A program made the position numbers and the translations under genes. Below, one piece after another: positions 1 through 8,296 of a stretch of 64,000 nt of DNA. Below the pieces are notes generated by a model. That model had not been told where the DNA came from, ran no database searches, and was given only the letters and a program-made list of their open reading frames with translations. Origin of the DNA: Martinezella rhizogenes (GTDB lineage: Bacteria; Pseudomonadota; Alphaproteobacteria; Rhizobiales; Rhizobiaceae). Location: positions 186,001 through 250,000 of the forward strand of contig NZ_JUHG01000013.1 of assembly GCF_000799715.1 (NCBI RefSeq), given 5' to 3'. Every line of letters begins with the position of its first letter. Within the stretch, counting starts at the first letter, position 1.

Positions 1-48
1 GCCCCTGCCCTTGGCTGGCGTTAGCATCAGCTATGGATTGAGACCCGC

Positions 49-88
49 CTGACGGAGCGCCTCATTGGTCGAGATAGCGCTCCGTCAG
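49..88. repeat. 12-bp perfect inverted repeat across a stop codon
   Basis: Positions 49-60 (CTGACGGAGCGC) are the exact reverse complement of 77-88, with a 16-base loop. The minus-strand amidohydrolase stop codon (62-64) lies in the loop, so the hairpin would form at the very end of that mRNA. No T-run follows on the minus strand, so a classic intrinsic terminator is not supported. It may stabilise the 3' end or be part of a dispersed palindrome. Confidence 0.6.
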
Positions 89-1243
89 ACGAGCCCACAT
101 GGCGGCACCGACCGTCAGGCTTTCATCAGCGAAATCATATTTGGCGCTGTGCAGGATTGCCGAATTGATGCCGTTGCCGAGGCGCAGAAAGCTGCCTGGC
201 TTGTGTTCGAGATAGTGCGAGAAATCCTCGCTGCCGGGAATGAGAGCGCAGGTGCCGACCTTATCGGCACCGACGAGTTCCTCGGCGACAACGCGGGCAA
301 ATTCCGTCTCCTTTTCGGAGTTCACGACGACGGGGTGACCATGAGCATAGTTGATGGCAACCTGCGCTCCGTAGCCTTCCGCCACCGCTTCTGACAATTT
401 CCGGATCCGCGCTTCGAGAAGCTCGCGCACCTTCGGATCGAAGGAACGGATGCTGAGCAGCATCCTCGCGCTTTCGGGAATGACGTTAGCGGCTTCGCCC
501 GCATGGATAGAGCCTACGGTGATCACAGCCGTCTGCGTCGGATCGATGCTGCGCGAAACGACCGACTGCAAGGCAACGACGAGATTGCAGGCGACGACGA
601 CCGGATCGATGGTCAGGTGTGGTCGCGACGCATGGCCGCCCTTGCCCGTAATCGTGATCTCGGCCGTATCGGCCGCAGCCATCAGCGGGCCGGAGCGCAT
701 CAGCCAAGTGCCCTCGGGCGCGCCTGGATGATTGTGCAGGCCGAAGATCGCATCGAAAGGAAATCGCTCGAAAAGACCATCATCGATCATGGCCTGGGCA
801 CCGCTCTTCGCACCAGCCTCTTCGGCCGGCTGGAAGATAAGGTTCACGGTGCCGTTGAAGCGACGGGTGCGTGCCAGATATTCGGCAGCCCCCAACAGCA
901 TCGTCGTGTGGCCATCATGACCGCAGGCATGCATCTTTCCCGGAACGAGGCTCGCATAGGGCTTGCCGCTCTGCTCATTGATCGGCAGTGCATCCATGTC
1001 GGCGCGGATGGCGATGCTCTTCGTCCCCGCACCGGCCTTCAGGCGGGCGACGACGCCGTGCCCGCCGACATTGCGGTGAACTTCGTAGCCCCAGGATTCC
1101 AGCTTTTCGGCGACGAAACGGGCGGTCTCAGCCTCTTCGAAGGACAGCTCGGGATTGGCATGAAGATGCTGCCGGATACCGGTGAGTTCGGCTTTCATCG
1201 GTTCGAAATCCGAGAGGCGGGCAAAGTCGTTGTCGAGAGTCAT
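62..1243 (-). CDS. M20 family amidohydrolase (hippurate/N-acyl amino acid hydrolase type)
   Basis: This is a zinc or manganese peptidase-like hydrolase of the M20D group, which removes acyl or carbamoyl groups from amino acids in the cytoplasm. The metal-site motif HACGHDGHTT, a FQPAEEAG motif, the HNHPG segment and a C-terminal GSEDFSHY motif are all present in the right order, and about 393 residues is normal for the family. The start is placed at the ATG at 1243, preceded by TTGGAA; an in-frame GTG at 1273 would add ten residues. It is the last gene of the minus-strand operon that begins at 4974, after an amino-acid ABC transporter, so it probably deacylates the imported compound. The exact substrate cannot be read from sequence. 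Confidence 0.9.
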   Translation of the reverse strand: MTLDNDFARLSDFEPMKAELTGIRQHLHANPELSFEEAETARFVAEKLESWGYEVHRNVGGHGVVARLKAGAGTKSIAIRADMDALPINEQSGKPYASLVPGKMHACGHDGHTTMLLGAAEYLARTRRFNGTVNLIFQPAEEAGAKSGAQAMIDDGLFERFPFDAIFGLHNHPGAPEGTWLMRSGPLMAAADTAEITITGKGGHASRPHLTIDPVVVACNLVVALQSVVSRSIDPTQTAVITVGSIHAGEAANVIPESARMLLSIRSFDPKVRELLEARIRKLSEAVAEGYGAQVAINYAHGHPVVVNSEKETEFARVVAEELVGADKVGTCALIPGSEDFSHYLEHKPGSFLRLGNGINSAILHSAKYDFADESLTVGAAMWARLTERYLDQ

Positions 1244-1323
1244 GGCTGTTCCAATGGTTTGCATGAGCGGCACACCAAGCCCGCATGAGGCCGGCGGTCT
1301 CGCATCTGATCGGGGCCGCCGCG

Positions 1324-2103
1324 CTAGATGAAGCGCGACAGGAAGCTTCTGGTTCGTGGATGCTGGGGATTACCGAGCACATCTTCCGGCTTGCCCTGTT
1401 CGACGACCTTGCCGCCATCCATGAAGACGACGCGATCGGCCGCTTCGCGGGCAAAGCCTATCTCATGGGTGACGACGATCATCGTCAATCCCTGCTTGGC
1501 GAGATCCCGCATCGTGGCAAGCACTTCACCGACAAGCTCCGGATCGAGCGCGGATGTCGGCTCATCGAAGAGCATCAGCGTCGGCTTGATCGCCAATGCC
1601 CGGGCAATCGCCACGCGTTGCTGCTGACCGCCGGAGAGCTGGCGCGGATAACTGTCAGCCTTAGCCGAAAGCCCGACCCGGTCCAGAAGGATGCGGGCGT
1701 TCTTAATCGCCTCGGCACGGCTCTCGCCATGGATACCGACCGGCGCTTCAATGATGTTCTGCAGCGCCGTCATGTGCGGATAGAGATTGAACTGCTGGAA
1801 CACCATGCCGATCTTGCGCCGCTGCAGGGTAATCGCATGGTTGGACAGTCGCTCCAGCCGACCCTTGCGAAGGCGATAGCCGATTTGCTCCCCGTCCACC
1901 TCGATCGATCCGCGATCGATGGCTTCCAGGTGGTTGATGCAACGCAGGAAGGTCGACTTTCCGGATCCGGACGGTCCGAGAATGACCACCACTTCGCCCG
2001 GCGCGACATCGAGATCGATGCCTTTCAGAACTTCGAGGTGATCGAAAGACTTGTGGACGTTGCGGGCGCGGACAAGCGGCGCCACGGTCGCGATCGCGTT
2101 CAT
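1324..2103 (-). CDS. Amino-acid-type ABC transporter ATP-binding protein
   Basis: A 259-residue ATPase of the polar amino acid (HisP/GlnQ) class. It has a Walker A motif GPSGSGKST near residue 45, Q-loop context VFQQFNLYPH, the ABC signature [15 protein letters not shown], Walker B LMLFDEPTSALD and the switch histidine in VVTHEIGFA. Its start overlaps the stop of the upstream permease by four bases, indicating translational coupling. It energises import by the permease and periplasmic binding protein encoded directly upstream. Confidence 0.95.
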   Translation of the reverse strand: MNAIATVAPLVRARNVHKSFDHLEVLKGIDLDVAPGEVVVILGPSGSGKSTFLRCINHLEAIDRGSIEVDGEQIGYRLRKGRLERLSNHAITLQRRKIGMVFQQFNLYPHMTALQNIIEAPVGIHGESRAEAIKNARILLDRVGLSAKADSYPRQLSGGQQQRVAIARALAIKPTLMLFDEPTSALDPELVGEVLATMRDLAKQGLTMIVVTHEIGFAREAADRVVFMDGGKVVEQGKPEDVLGNPQHPRTRSFLSRFI

Positions 2104-3059
2104 TGGCCCGCCTCCTGCGCTACGAGCTGGGACGGTGTCTGTGCAGCCAGCATGATTTCTTTTGCGGGCTTGGCTCCGCCGGAACGACGATCACCACGGC
2201 CGTAATAACGCTCGATATAACTCTGACCGACATTCAGCACCGAGGTGATCAACAGATACCAGATGACGGCGACCAGCAGCATCGGCACGACTTCGAACGT
2301 GCGATTGTAGATCGACTGAACCGAATAGAGCAGATCCGCCATGGCGATGACGCTGACGAGCGAGGTCGCCTTGATCATGCTGATCAACTGATTGCCGGTT
2401 GGGGGCACGATCGAGCGCATGGCCTGCGGAATAATGATACGGCTGAGCGCCCGGGCGCGTGTCATACCGAAGGCCTCGGCGGTCTCGAATTGCCCCTTGT
2501 CGACGGACAGCAGGCCGCCACGGATGATCTCCGCCATATAGGCGGCCTCATTCAGCGCCAGACCGGCAATTGCCGCGGTCATCGGACTGATGACCGAATT
2601 CGTATCCCAGCTCACGAAGGTCGGGCCGAAGGGAATGCCGATCGACAGCGTCGGAAACAGGGTCGAAAGATTGTACCAGAAGATCAGCTGGACCAGCAGC
2701 GGCGTGCCCCGGAAGAACCAAATGAAAAGGGAGGCCAGCGAATTCGCCAGCCGGTCCTGCGACAGTCTGGCGATTGCCAGCAGCAAGCCAAGCACGATGC
2801 CGAACGCCATGGCAACAACCGTCAGGCCAAGCGACACGTAAAGGCCGCTGATGACCGTCGGATCGAAGAAATAATGCGCCACGACCGGCCAGCCGAAATT
2901 CTCGTTGCCGGCGACCGACCAGGCGAAATAGGTCGCAATCGCCAGCGTAACGACCCAGGCGGCCAGGCGACCCATCGGGAAAGGGCTGTGGGCGTTGGCC
3001 ACATCCAGGGTATTCGCATCGCTGTCCGGCGATGCGATTTTGTCGGCCGCCGTGCTCAT
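2100..3059 (-). CDS. Amino-acid-type ABC transporter permease
   Basis: A 319-residue inner-membrane permease of the HisM/GlnP family. It has several hydrophobic segments, and the cytoplasmic EAA loop is visible as ETAEAFGMTRARALSRIIIPQAM. It is longer than the usual 220-240 residues because of a hydrophilic N-terminal stretch of about 30 residues and a C-terminal tail of about 40 residues. Only one permease gene is present, so it presumably works as a homodimer. It overlaps both neighbours by four bases (binding protein upstream, ATPase downstream). Confidence 0.93.
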   Translation of the reverse strand: MSTAADKIASPDSDANTLDVANAHSPFPMGRLAAWVVTLAIATYFAWSVAGNENFGWPVVAHYFFDPTVISGLYVSLGLTVVAMAFGIVLGLLLAIARLSQDRLANSLASLFIWFFRGTPLLVQLIFWYNLSTLFPTLSIGIPFGPTFVSWDTNSVISPMTAAIAGLALNEAAYMAEIIRGGLLSVDKGQFETAEAFGMTRARALSRIIIPQAMRSIVPPTGNQLISMIKATSLVSVIAMADLLYSVQSIYNRTFEVVPMLLVAVIWYLLITSVLNVGQSYIERYYGRGDRRSGGAKPAKEIMLAAQTPSQLVAQEAGQ

Positions 3060-3946
3060 TTCGGCAACGTCCCGCCGAGGTTGATGCCCGGCTCCTTGAT
3101 CATGTTGTTCTCAAGGCCCCACTTCTTCATGATGGCGGCATAGGTACCATTGTCCATCAAAAGCTTGACGGCATCCCGCAGGACCGGACCGAGCGGCGAT
3201 CCCTTCGACACCACCGCACCCTGATAGAGATCCTCAAAGCCGTTCTTTTGGCCGACGCCCGTCAGTTCAAGCTGGCCATTTGCCTGCGAGACGAAATAGG
3301 TGAGCGGCGCCTGGGACGAGAAGAAGGCATCCGATCGCTTGGACCGCACCGCAAGGATGGAGCTGGGCTGATCGGTAAAGGACTGAACCTCGATCGCATC
3401 CTTGCCGTCGGTCTTGCACTTCTCGGCCTGGACCTGGATCACCCTCTCGGCGGAGCCGCCCGCCATGACGGCGATGCGCTTGCCGCAGGCCGTGTCGAGC
3501 GAGGTGATGCCTTTCGGATTGCCCTTCTGGACGGAGAAGACGACGAATTCCTGAACCCAGTCGACGAAATCATTCGCCTCTTCGCGGCTCTTGAAATCGC
3601 CCACCGGGCCGAAGGCGAACTGATAGCGACCGGAATTGATGCCGGCGAGCAGTGCGGGCAAGCCGCCGACCGTTTCATGCGCGATCTTCACGCCGAGCAC
3701 CTCGCCGATGGCGTCGGTCAGATCGGCGCTTGCGCCGGTCAGTTCGGTACCGGTGACGATCTCATAGGGAGGAAACGAACCGTTGTTGACGGAAATCATC
3801 TTGCCGGCCGTGCGGATGTTTTCAGGCAGCTTGGCCCGCAGCTCTGCGTTCACGGACAGCTTCGGAAGTCCAGCATCCTGCGCGAACGCGGAACCCGAGA
3901 TCATCAGGCTTGCCAGGGCAAGGTAGGCTACTTTCTTCAACGACAT
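3056..3946 (-). CDS. Amino-acid-type ABC transporter substrate-binding protein
   Basis: A 296-residue periplasmic binding protein of family 3. An N-terminal Sec signal peptide (MSLKKVAYLALASLMISGSAFA, cleavage about residue 22) is followed by the family-3 fold. The segment GSFPPYEIVTGTELTGASADL resembles the usual ligand-binding start of the mature domain. The start has a strong ribosome binding site (AAGGGGAA). It follows the dihydroxyphthalate-decarboxylase-like gene after 35 bases and overlaps the permease start. Ligand identity is not evident. Confidence 0.92.
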   Translation of the reverse strand: MSLKKVAYLALASLMISGSAFAQDAGLPKLSVNAELRAKLPENIRTAGKMISVNNGSFPPYEIVTGTELTGASADLTDAIGEVLGVKIAHETVGGLPALLAGINSGRYQFAFGPVGDFKSREEANDFVDWVQEFVVFSVQKGNPKGITSLDTACGKRIAVMAGGSAERVIQVQAEKCKTDGKDAIEVQSFTDQPSSILAVRSKRSDAFFSSQAPLTYFVSQANGQLELTGVGQKNGFEDLYQGAVVSKGSPLGPVLRDAVKLLMDNGTYAAIMKKWGLENNMIKEPGINLGGTLPK

Positions 3947-3981
3947 GCTCGTTCCCCTTTTTGGTTTGTATTCCTTAAGTG

Positions 3982-4974
3982 TCAGCCGGCAGCCCTAGCC
4001 TCGATGCGGCTACCATCGGTATCGAACGGAAAGAGTTCCTCCGGCGTCAACAGCCGGGGCAGGATAGCCTGCACATGCAGCTCATTGGCGAAATCATGGA
4101 TCATGGCGCGATTGACCGCAAAGCCGCTCGCATCCCAGCCCTGCGGCAGCTCGACCGATGACTTTAGAAGTTCATCGAACATCCAGGGCGTGGTCTCGGC
4201 ATATTTACGCCGTTTGCTCAGCCAGAGGCGCTGGGATTCATCAATAAGTGCGCTGAGTTCGGCGATCACCCAGGGATGTTCGGCAATAAAATCAGCCTTC
4301 AGGCCGATAAGATGCATACCGGGGACATAGCCCACGTCGTCGAAATATCGACGCTCGGCACCGCGAAAATCGGAAAGAACCTGCCGGAAGGGTGAACCCT
4401 TGGCGAAATAGCCGTCCGGCATGAACGGCGTGAAGATCGCGTCCAGTCCGCCATCCCTCAAAAGGTCGACCATGGGCCGCTCGCCGGGCGCGGCCTCGAT
4501 GCGGCCGGGACGACCGAAGCCGTCGAGGCGGTCGACGATCGGATGCGCCTCGGTCAGCCGCCCCGCATACCACATGGCATCCTCGATACCGATGCCCTCG
4601 CGACGGAGCGCCGCCCGGGTCCAGGTATTGCCGGAATCGCGCCAGCCGGTGACACCGATGCGCTTGCCCGACAGATGCCCAAGCTCCGTGATGGGGCTGT
4701 CCTTTGTCGTGATGACGCAGCGGTGGCGAAAACCACGCATGATGAAATTCGGGATGCCCACGACGCTCTCGTCGCCATCGATGCGAAGCTGCGTATAGCG
4801 GCTAAATGACATTTCCGCCGCATCATAGGCCTCGCTCTTTCCGACATGCGAAACCAGGGTCCCGACCCTGTCCACCTTGATGTCGAGCTTTGGAGAAGAG
4901 ACGTCGCCAAGAACGAGCGGCGTCATGTAGTCCCAATCACGAAGAGCAAGGCGGAGAGTCAGAGGCATGGACAT
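3982..4974 (-). CDS. 4,5-dihydroxyphthalate decarboxylase-like / NMT1-THI5-fold protein
   Basis: A 330-residue protein resembling 4,5-dihydroxyphthalate decarboxylase and related proteins with a periplasmic-binding fold: LTLRLALRDWDYMTPLVLG at the N-terminus, DAAEMSFSRY near residue 52, and a GFRHRCVITT followed by LSGKRIGVTGW segment. There is no signal peptide, so it is probably cytoplasmic, either an enzyme or a sensor rather than a classical transporter component. It is the first gene of the minus-strand transport and amidohydrolase operon and is divergent from the MocR regulator at 5069. Family membership is clear; catalytic activity is inferred only. Confidence 0.75.
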   Translation of the reverse strand: MSMPLTLRLALRDWDYMTPLVLGDVSSPKLDIKVDRVGTLVSHVGKSEAYDAAEMSFSRYTQLRIDGDESVVGIPNFIMRGFRHRCVITTKDSPITELGHLSGKRIGVTGWRDSGNTWTRAALRREGIGIEDAMWYAGRLTEAHPIVDRLDGFGRPGRIEAAPGERPMVDLLRDGGLDAIFTPFMPDGYFAKGSPFRQVLSDFRGAERRYFDDVGYVPGMHLIGLKADFIAEHPWVIAELSALIDESQRLWLSKRRKYAETTPWMFDELLKSSVELPQGWDASGFAVNRAMIHDFANELHVQAILPRLLTPEELFPFDTDGSRIEARAAG

Positions 4975-5007
4975 TCACTCGCTGAAATCTTGTTTTCGAA
5001 GTGAATA

Positions 5008-5053
5008 AATGTTCAAATAAAGCCGATCAAATGTTATTACGTTATTGAACATT
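5008..5053. promoter_or_regulatory. Inverted repeat in the MocR divergent promoter
   Basis: AATGTTCAA at 5008-5016 and its exact reverse complement TTGAACATT at 5045-5053 flank an AT-rich 28-base spacer between the divergent genes at 4974 and 5069. Widely spaced repeats are usual for MocR regulators, so this is a candidate operator for the neighbouring regulator. The right half covers a possible TTG start at 5045, which favours the ATG at 5069 as the true start. Confidence 0.45.
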
Positions 5054-5068
5054 AAAAATGGCGCGGAA

Positions 5069-6397
5069 ATGAGCGAAGACAAAAATCCAGGCTGGTTTGC
5101 CGAAAAATTGAGCGACAGGACCATTCGGGGAATCGCCATTGGAACCAGCGCGTTGATCCGCGCTGGCGCCCTGCCGGTCGGCACGAAACTGCCGCCCATC
5201 CGCGATCTCGCCTTCGCACTTGGCATCAGCCCTGCCACCATCTCGGAAGCCTGGAGCGAACTCAGGCGCCAGAAGATCATCAGCGGGCGGGGTCGCAACG
5301 GCACCTGGGTCAGCGGCGATCGCTTCGTTGCCAAGCCGGCGCGACTGGCAAGCAACGGACATTACGGCGAGGACGTCCTCGACCTCACCGCTGCCGTACC
5401 GGACGTCAGCCTGCTCCCAAAGCTGGCGGAGGCAATGGCCTACGGCGCATCGGCCGAAAACCTCAACAGCTATGAACGCAACCGCATCCTGCCGGAGCTT
5501 GAGGCGGCGATACGCAAGACCTGGCCCTACGAGCCGGAAGCATTTCTTGCGACAAATGGCGGCTACAACGCCGTCTATACGCTGGCGCATGCCTTGATCG
5601 CGCCGGGAGAAACGGTCGCGATCGAAGATCCGACGGGCATGCGTCTTCTGGACATTTTCGAAGATCGCGGCGCGCGCATTATCCCTGTGCAGTGCGATTC
5701 CGAGGGGCCACTGCCCTCATCCTTGCAGGCCGCGCTGGAGCATCGGCCTGTGGCCTTCATCTTCCAGCCACGCCTGCATTCGGTCACGGGCCAGACCGTC
5801 AGCCGGCAGCGCATGGACGCTCTGGAGCGCATCCTCAGAGATGCCGATACGCTGATCGTCGAGGATGACGGCATGGGCGATATCTCCTCCGCACCGCGCC
5901 ATTCACTCGGACACCGTTTTCCCGATCGGGTAGTCCACATCTTCTCGTTTTCGAAGACGCACGGGCCGGATCTGCGCCTTGCGGTACTGTCAAGCTCGCG
6001 GGCAATCGTCGAGCAGATCCAGTCCTACCGGAGCTTCAGCGCCGGCTGGACGAGCCGCATTCTGCAAGCCGCAACCGCGTGGCTGCTGCGCGACGATGCA
6101 ACGCAGGATACGCTGCATCAGGCGCGGGGCATCTATCAGACCCGGCGTGACAATCTTATCGACGCCCTGCGAGACAGGGGCATCGACGCCGCGCAGGGAT
6201 ACGGCCTTTGTGCCTGGATTCCCGTTTCCTCCGAACCCTTCGCGATGGTGACTCTGGCCGCGCGTGGCATCGCCGTTCATCCCGGTGCGAAATTCTCCAA
6301 CCTGCCGAGTAATCATCTGCGCGTTGCGACCGCCACCCTCACCGACCGCTGCGAGGAGGTTGCAAACTCGATTGCGCTATCTGCTATCTATGACTGA
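5069..6397 (+). CDS. MocR-type GntR transcriptional regulator with aminotransferase-like domain
   Basis: A 442-residue regulator. The N-terminal winged helix-turn-helix (about residues 10-75) contains GTKLPPIRDLAFALGISPATI, and the rest is a fold-type I aminotransferase domain. The PLP-binding lysine is visible in FSFSKTHGPDLRL near residue 296. MocR proteins use PLP or an amino acid adduct as effector and often control the adjacent gene. Here it is divergent from the amino-acid-type ABC and amidohydrolase operon, which it likely controls. An alternative TTG start at 5045 would add eight residues. Confidence 0.9.
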   Translation: MSEDKNPGWFAEKLSDRTIRGIAIGTSALIRAGALPVGTKLPPIRDLAFALGISPATISEAWSELRRQKIISGRGRNGTWVSGDRFVAKPARLASNGHYGEDVLDLTAAVPDVSLLPKLAEAMAYGASAENLNSYERNRILPELEAAIRKTWPYEPEAFLATNGGYNAVYTLAHALIAPGETVAIEDPTGMRLLDIFEDRGARIIPVQCDSEGPLPSSLQAALEHRPVAFIFQPRLHSVTGQTVSRQRMDALERILRDADTLIVEDDGMGDISSAPRHSLGHRFPDRVVHIFSFSKTHGPDLRLAVLSSSRAIVEQIQSYRSFSAGWTSRILQAATAWLLRDDATQDTLHQARGIYQTRRDNLIDALRDRGIDAAQGYGLCAWIPVSSEPFAMVTLAARGIAVHPGAKFSNLPSNHLRVATATLTDRCEEVANSIALSAIYD

Positions 6398-6437
6398 GGC
6401 AATTTGCCATCGAGCTTGGCCGATGAGCACCGAGCAA

Positions 6438-7271
6438 TTACTTCATCTCCTCCAAGCCAACCGCTTCTAGCTGAACACCACTCTTGATCCGCCTCTCTCG
6501 ACGCGGAACGGTCGTCGCGCGGTAGCGGATGAAGCAACCGCCGTCGCTGTCGTGTTCCACCTCGACGTCGACACCGAACACATCGCGGATGCATTCGACA
6601 GTCAGCACCTCACGCGGCGTACCAAGCGCTACTAGCAGCCCGTCCTTCATGACGGCAAGGCGATCGCAGAACACGGCGGCGTGATTGAGATCGTGCAGGG
6701 CCGCGATCACGGTTAGGTCCTGCCGGCGCACGAGATCCAGAAGGCCGATCTGGTGACCGATGTCGAGATGGTTCGTCGGCTCGTCGAGAAGCAGTATCTT
6801 TGGCTGCTGTGCAAGCGCGCGGCCAATATGCAACCGCTGGCGCTCTCCGCCCGAAAGCGTGTGCCACAGCCGGCCGGAAAGATGGAGCATGTCGACATTG
6901 GCAAGAGCGGCCTCGACGATCGCGTCATCCGTCACAGACCAGGGCGATAACGCCCCAAGATAGGGCGTACGCCCGAGTTCTACGGCCTGTCTGGCGGTAA
7001 TCCGCTCGCCGGTCTCCGCCTGTTGTTCCACCAGGGCCAAGCGTCGGGAGAGTTCGCGCCGCCCGAGAGAGCAGATCGGCGTGCCATCCAGAAGAATCTC
7101 TCCGGTCTTCGGCTTGCGGATGCCGGATAGCATCATCATCAGGCTGGTCTTACCCGAGCCGTTCGGCCCGACGATCCCCAGAAACTCGCCTGTGCGGACA
7201 TCAAGCGATATCTCCCGCACGATCGTCGCTCCGCCTGCGCTCCACGAAACATTCCTTGCCGACAGGGTCAT
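6438..7271 (-). CDS. btuD: Cobalamin-type ABC transporter ATP-binding protein
   Basis: A 277-residue ATPase of the FecE/BtuD/FhuC family: Walker A GPNGSGKTSLMM, signature LSGGERQRLHIGRALAQQ, Walker B KILLLDEPTNHLD and H-loop ALHDLNHAA. The start ATG at 7271 overlaps the permease stop by four bases. The operon is preceded by a cobalamin riboswitch, so the transported compound is most likely vitamin B12 or a corrinoid rather than an iron siderophore. The C-terminal tail of about 30 residues is charged and not part of the core fold. Confidence 0.9.
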   Translation of the reverse strand: MTLSARNVSWSAGGATIVREISLDVRTGEFLGIVGPNGSGKTSLMMMLSGIRKPKTGEILLDGTPICSLGRRELSRRLALVEQQAETGERITARQAVELGRTPYLGALSPWSVTDDAIVEAALANVDMLHLSGRLWHTLSGGERQRLHIGRALAQQPKILLLDEPTNHLDIGHQIGLLDLVRRQDLTVIAALHDLNHAAVFCDRLAVMKDGLLVALGTPREVLTVECIRDVFGVDVEVEHDSDGGCFIRYRATTVPRRERRIKSGVQLEAVGLEEMK

Positions 7272-8296
7272 GCGCGCGCTCTTTTCTGGCTCAAAATCAA
7301 GGCAAAAGCGGGGGCGCCGACAAGAGCGGTGACTACCCCGATCGGCAGAACCTGGCCGTGTATCAGGGTGCGCGACAGGATGTCGGCCGCGATCATGAAG
7401 ATAGCGCCGATCAGAGCGGCTGCCGGCAGAAGCACGCCATGGCGGACACCCACCAGCATCCGCGCCGCGTGCGGGATGACCAGCCCGACAAAGCCGATAG
7501 AGCCGACGATCGACACCATCACCGCGGTCATCATTGCGGATGTGCCGACGAGCACGAAATAGGTGCGGCGTACCGAAATACCGAGCGAGGCCGCCGATTC
7601 CGCGCCGAAGGTGAAGGCATCGAGCGACCGGGCATGCCAGAGGCAAATGACGAGCCCCAACAACGCGGCCGGAATTGCCAGCCAGGCATCCGGCCAACGC
7701 ACGCCGGAGAGATTGCCGAGCAGCCAGAACATGATGCCGCGCGCCTGTTCGGCCGTCGCCGCTTTGGTGACGATGAAGGAAGTGAGCGCATTGAAGAGCT
7801 GTGAGCCCACAACACCCGCTAGGATGATCGCGGCCGTCCCACGCCCTGCCCTGACGGCCAGCAACGCGACGAGAGCGAAGGCGACCAATGCCCCCAGAAA
7901 AGCCCCCATCGGCATCGTCAGGAAGCCCGCGCCCAGACCGAGGATCGCGACACCAACGGCGCCGGTGGAGGCGCCGGCGGAAATGCCGAGGATATAGGGA
8001 TCAGCCAGGGGATTGCGCAGCAACGATTGCAGGACGACACCGGACACGGCAAGCGCTCCCCCGCAGCAGGCGGCCACCACCGCGCGGCTCAGCCGATAGC
8101 TCCAGACGATCCCCTCATCGATCGGCTCAAGCGGATAGCCGGCACCCCAAAGCCGATTGGCCACGGTCTTGGCGACGGTCTCAAACGGGATCGATGTCTC
8201 GCCGATCGCCGCGCCCAGCCAGAGCGCAGCGACAAGAATGGCAAGTGCCAAGGCAACTGTACCCGTTCGTCCGATCGAAGAAAGGGCGCGGCTCAC
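7268..8296 (-). CDS. btuC: Cobalamin-type ABC transporter permease (FecCD/BtuC family)
   Basis: A 342-residue multi-spanning permease of the FecCD family. Typical motifs are LRNPLADPYILGISAGAS near residue 95 and GFVGLVIPHAARMLVG near residue 270, with about ten hydrophobic segments. It overlaps the binding-protein gene upstream and the ATPase gene downstream by four bases each. The cobalamin riboswitch upstream of the operon supports a corrinoid uptake role. Confidence 0.92.
   Translation of the reverse strand: MSRALSSIGRTGTVALALAILVAALWLGAAIGETSIPFETVAKTVANRLWGAGYPLEPIDEGIVWSYRLSRAVVAACCGGALAVSGVVLQSLLRNPLADPYILGISAGASTGAVGVAILGLGAGFLTMPMGAFLGALVAFALVALLAVRAGRGTAAIILAGVVGSQLFNALTSFIVTKAATAEQARGIMFWLLGNLSGVRWPDAWLAIPAALLGLVICLWHARSLDAFTFGAESAASLGISVRRTYFVLVGTSAMMTAVMVSIVGSIGFVGLVIPHAARMLVGVRHGVLLPAAALIGAIFMIAADILSRTLIHGQVLPIGVVTALVGAPAFALILSQKRARA

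Noticed and set aside
503..1288. A 261-codon open frame on the plus strand
   Set aside because: Antisense to the M20 amidohydrolase.
3032..4330. A 432-codon open frame on the plus strand
   Set aside because: Antisense to the family-3 binding protein and the decarboxylase-like gene; no domain or ribosome binding site.
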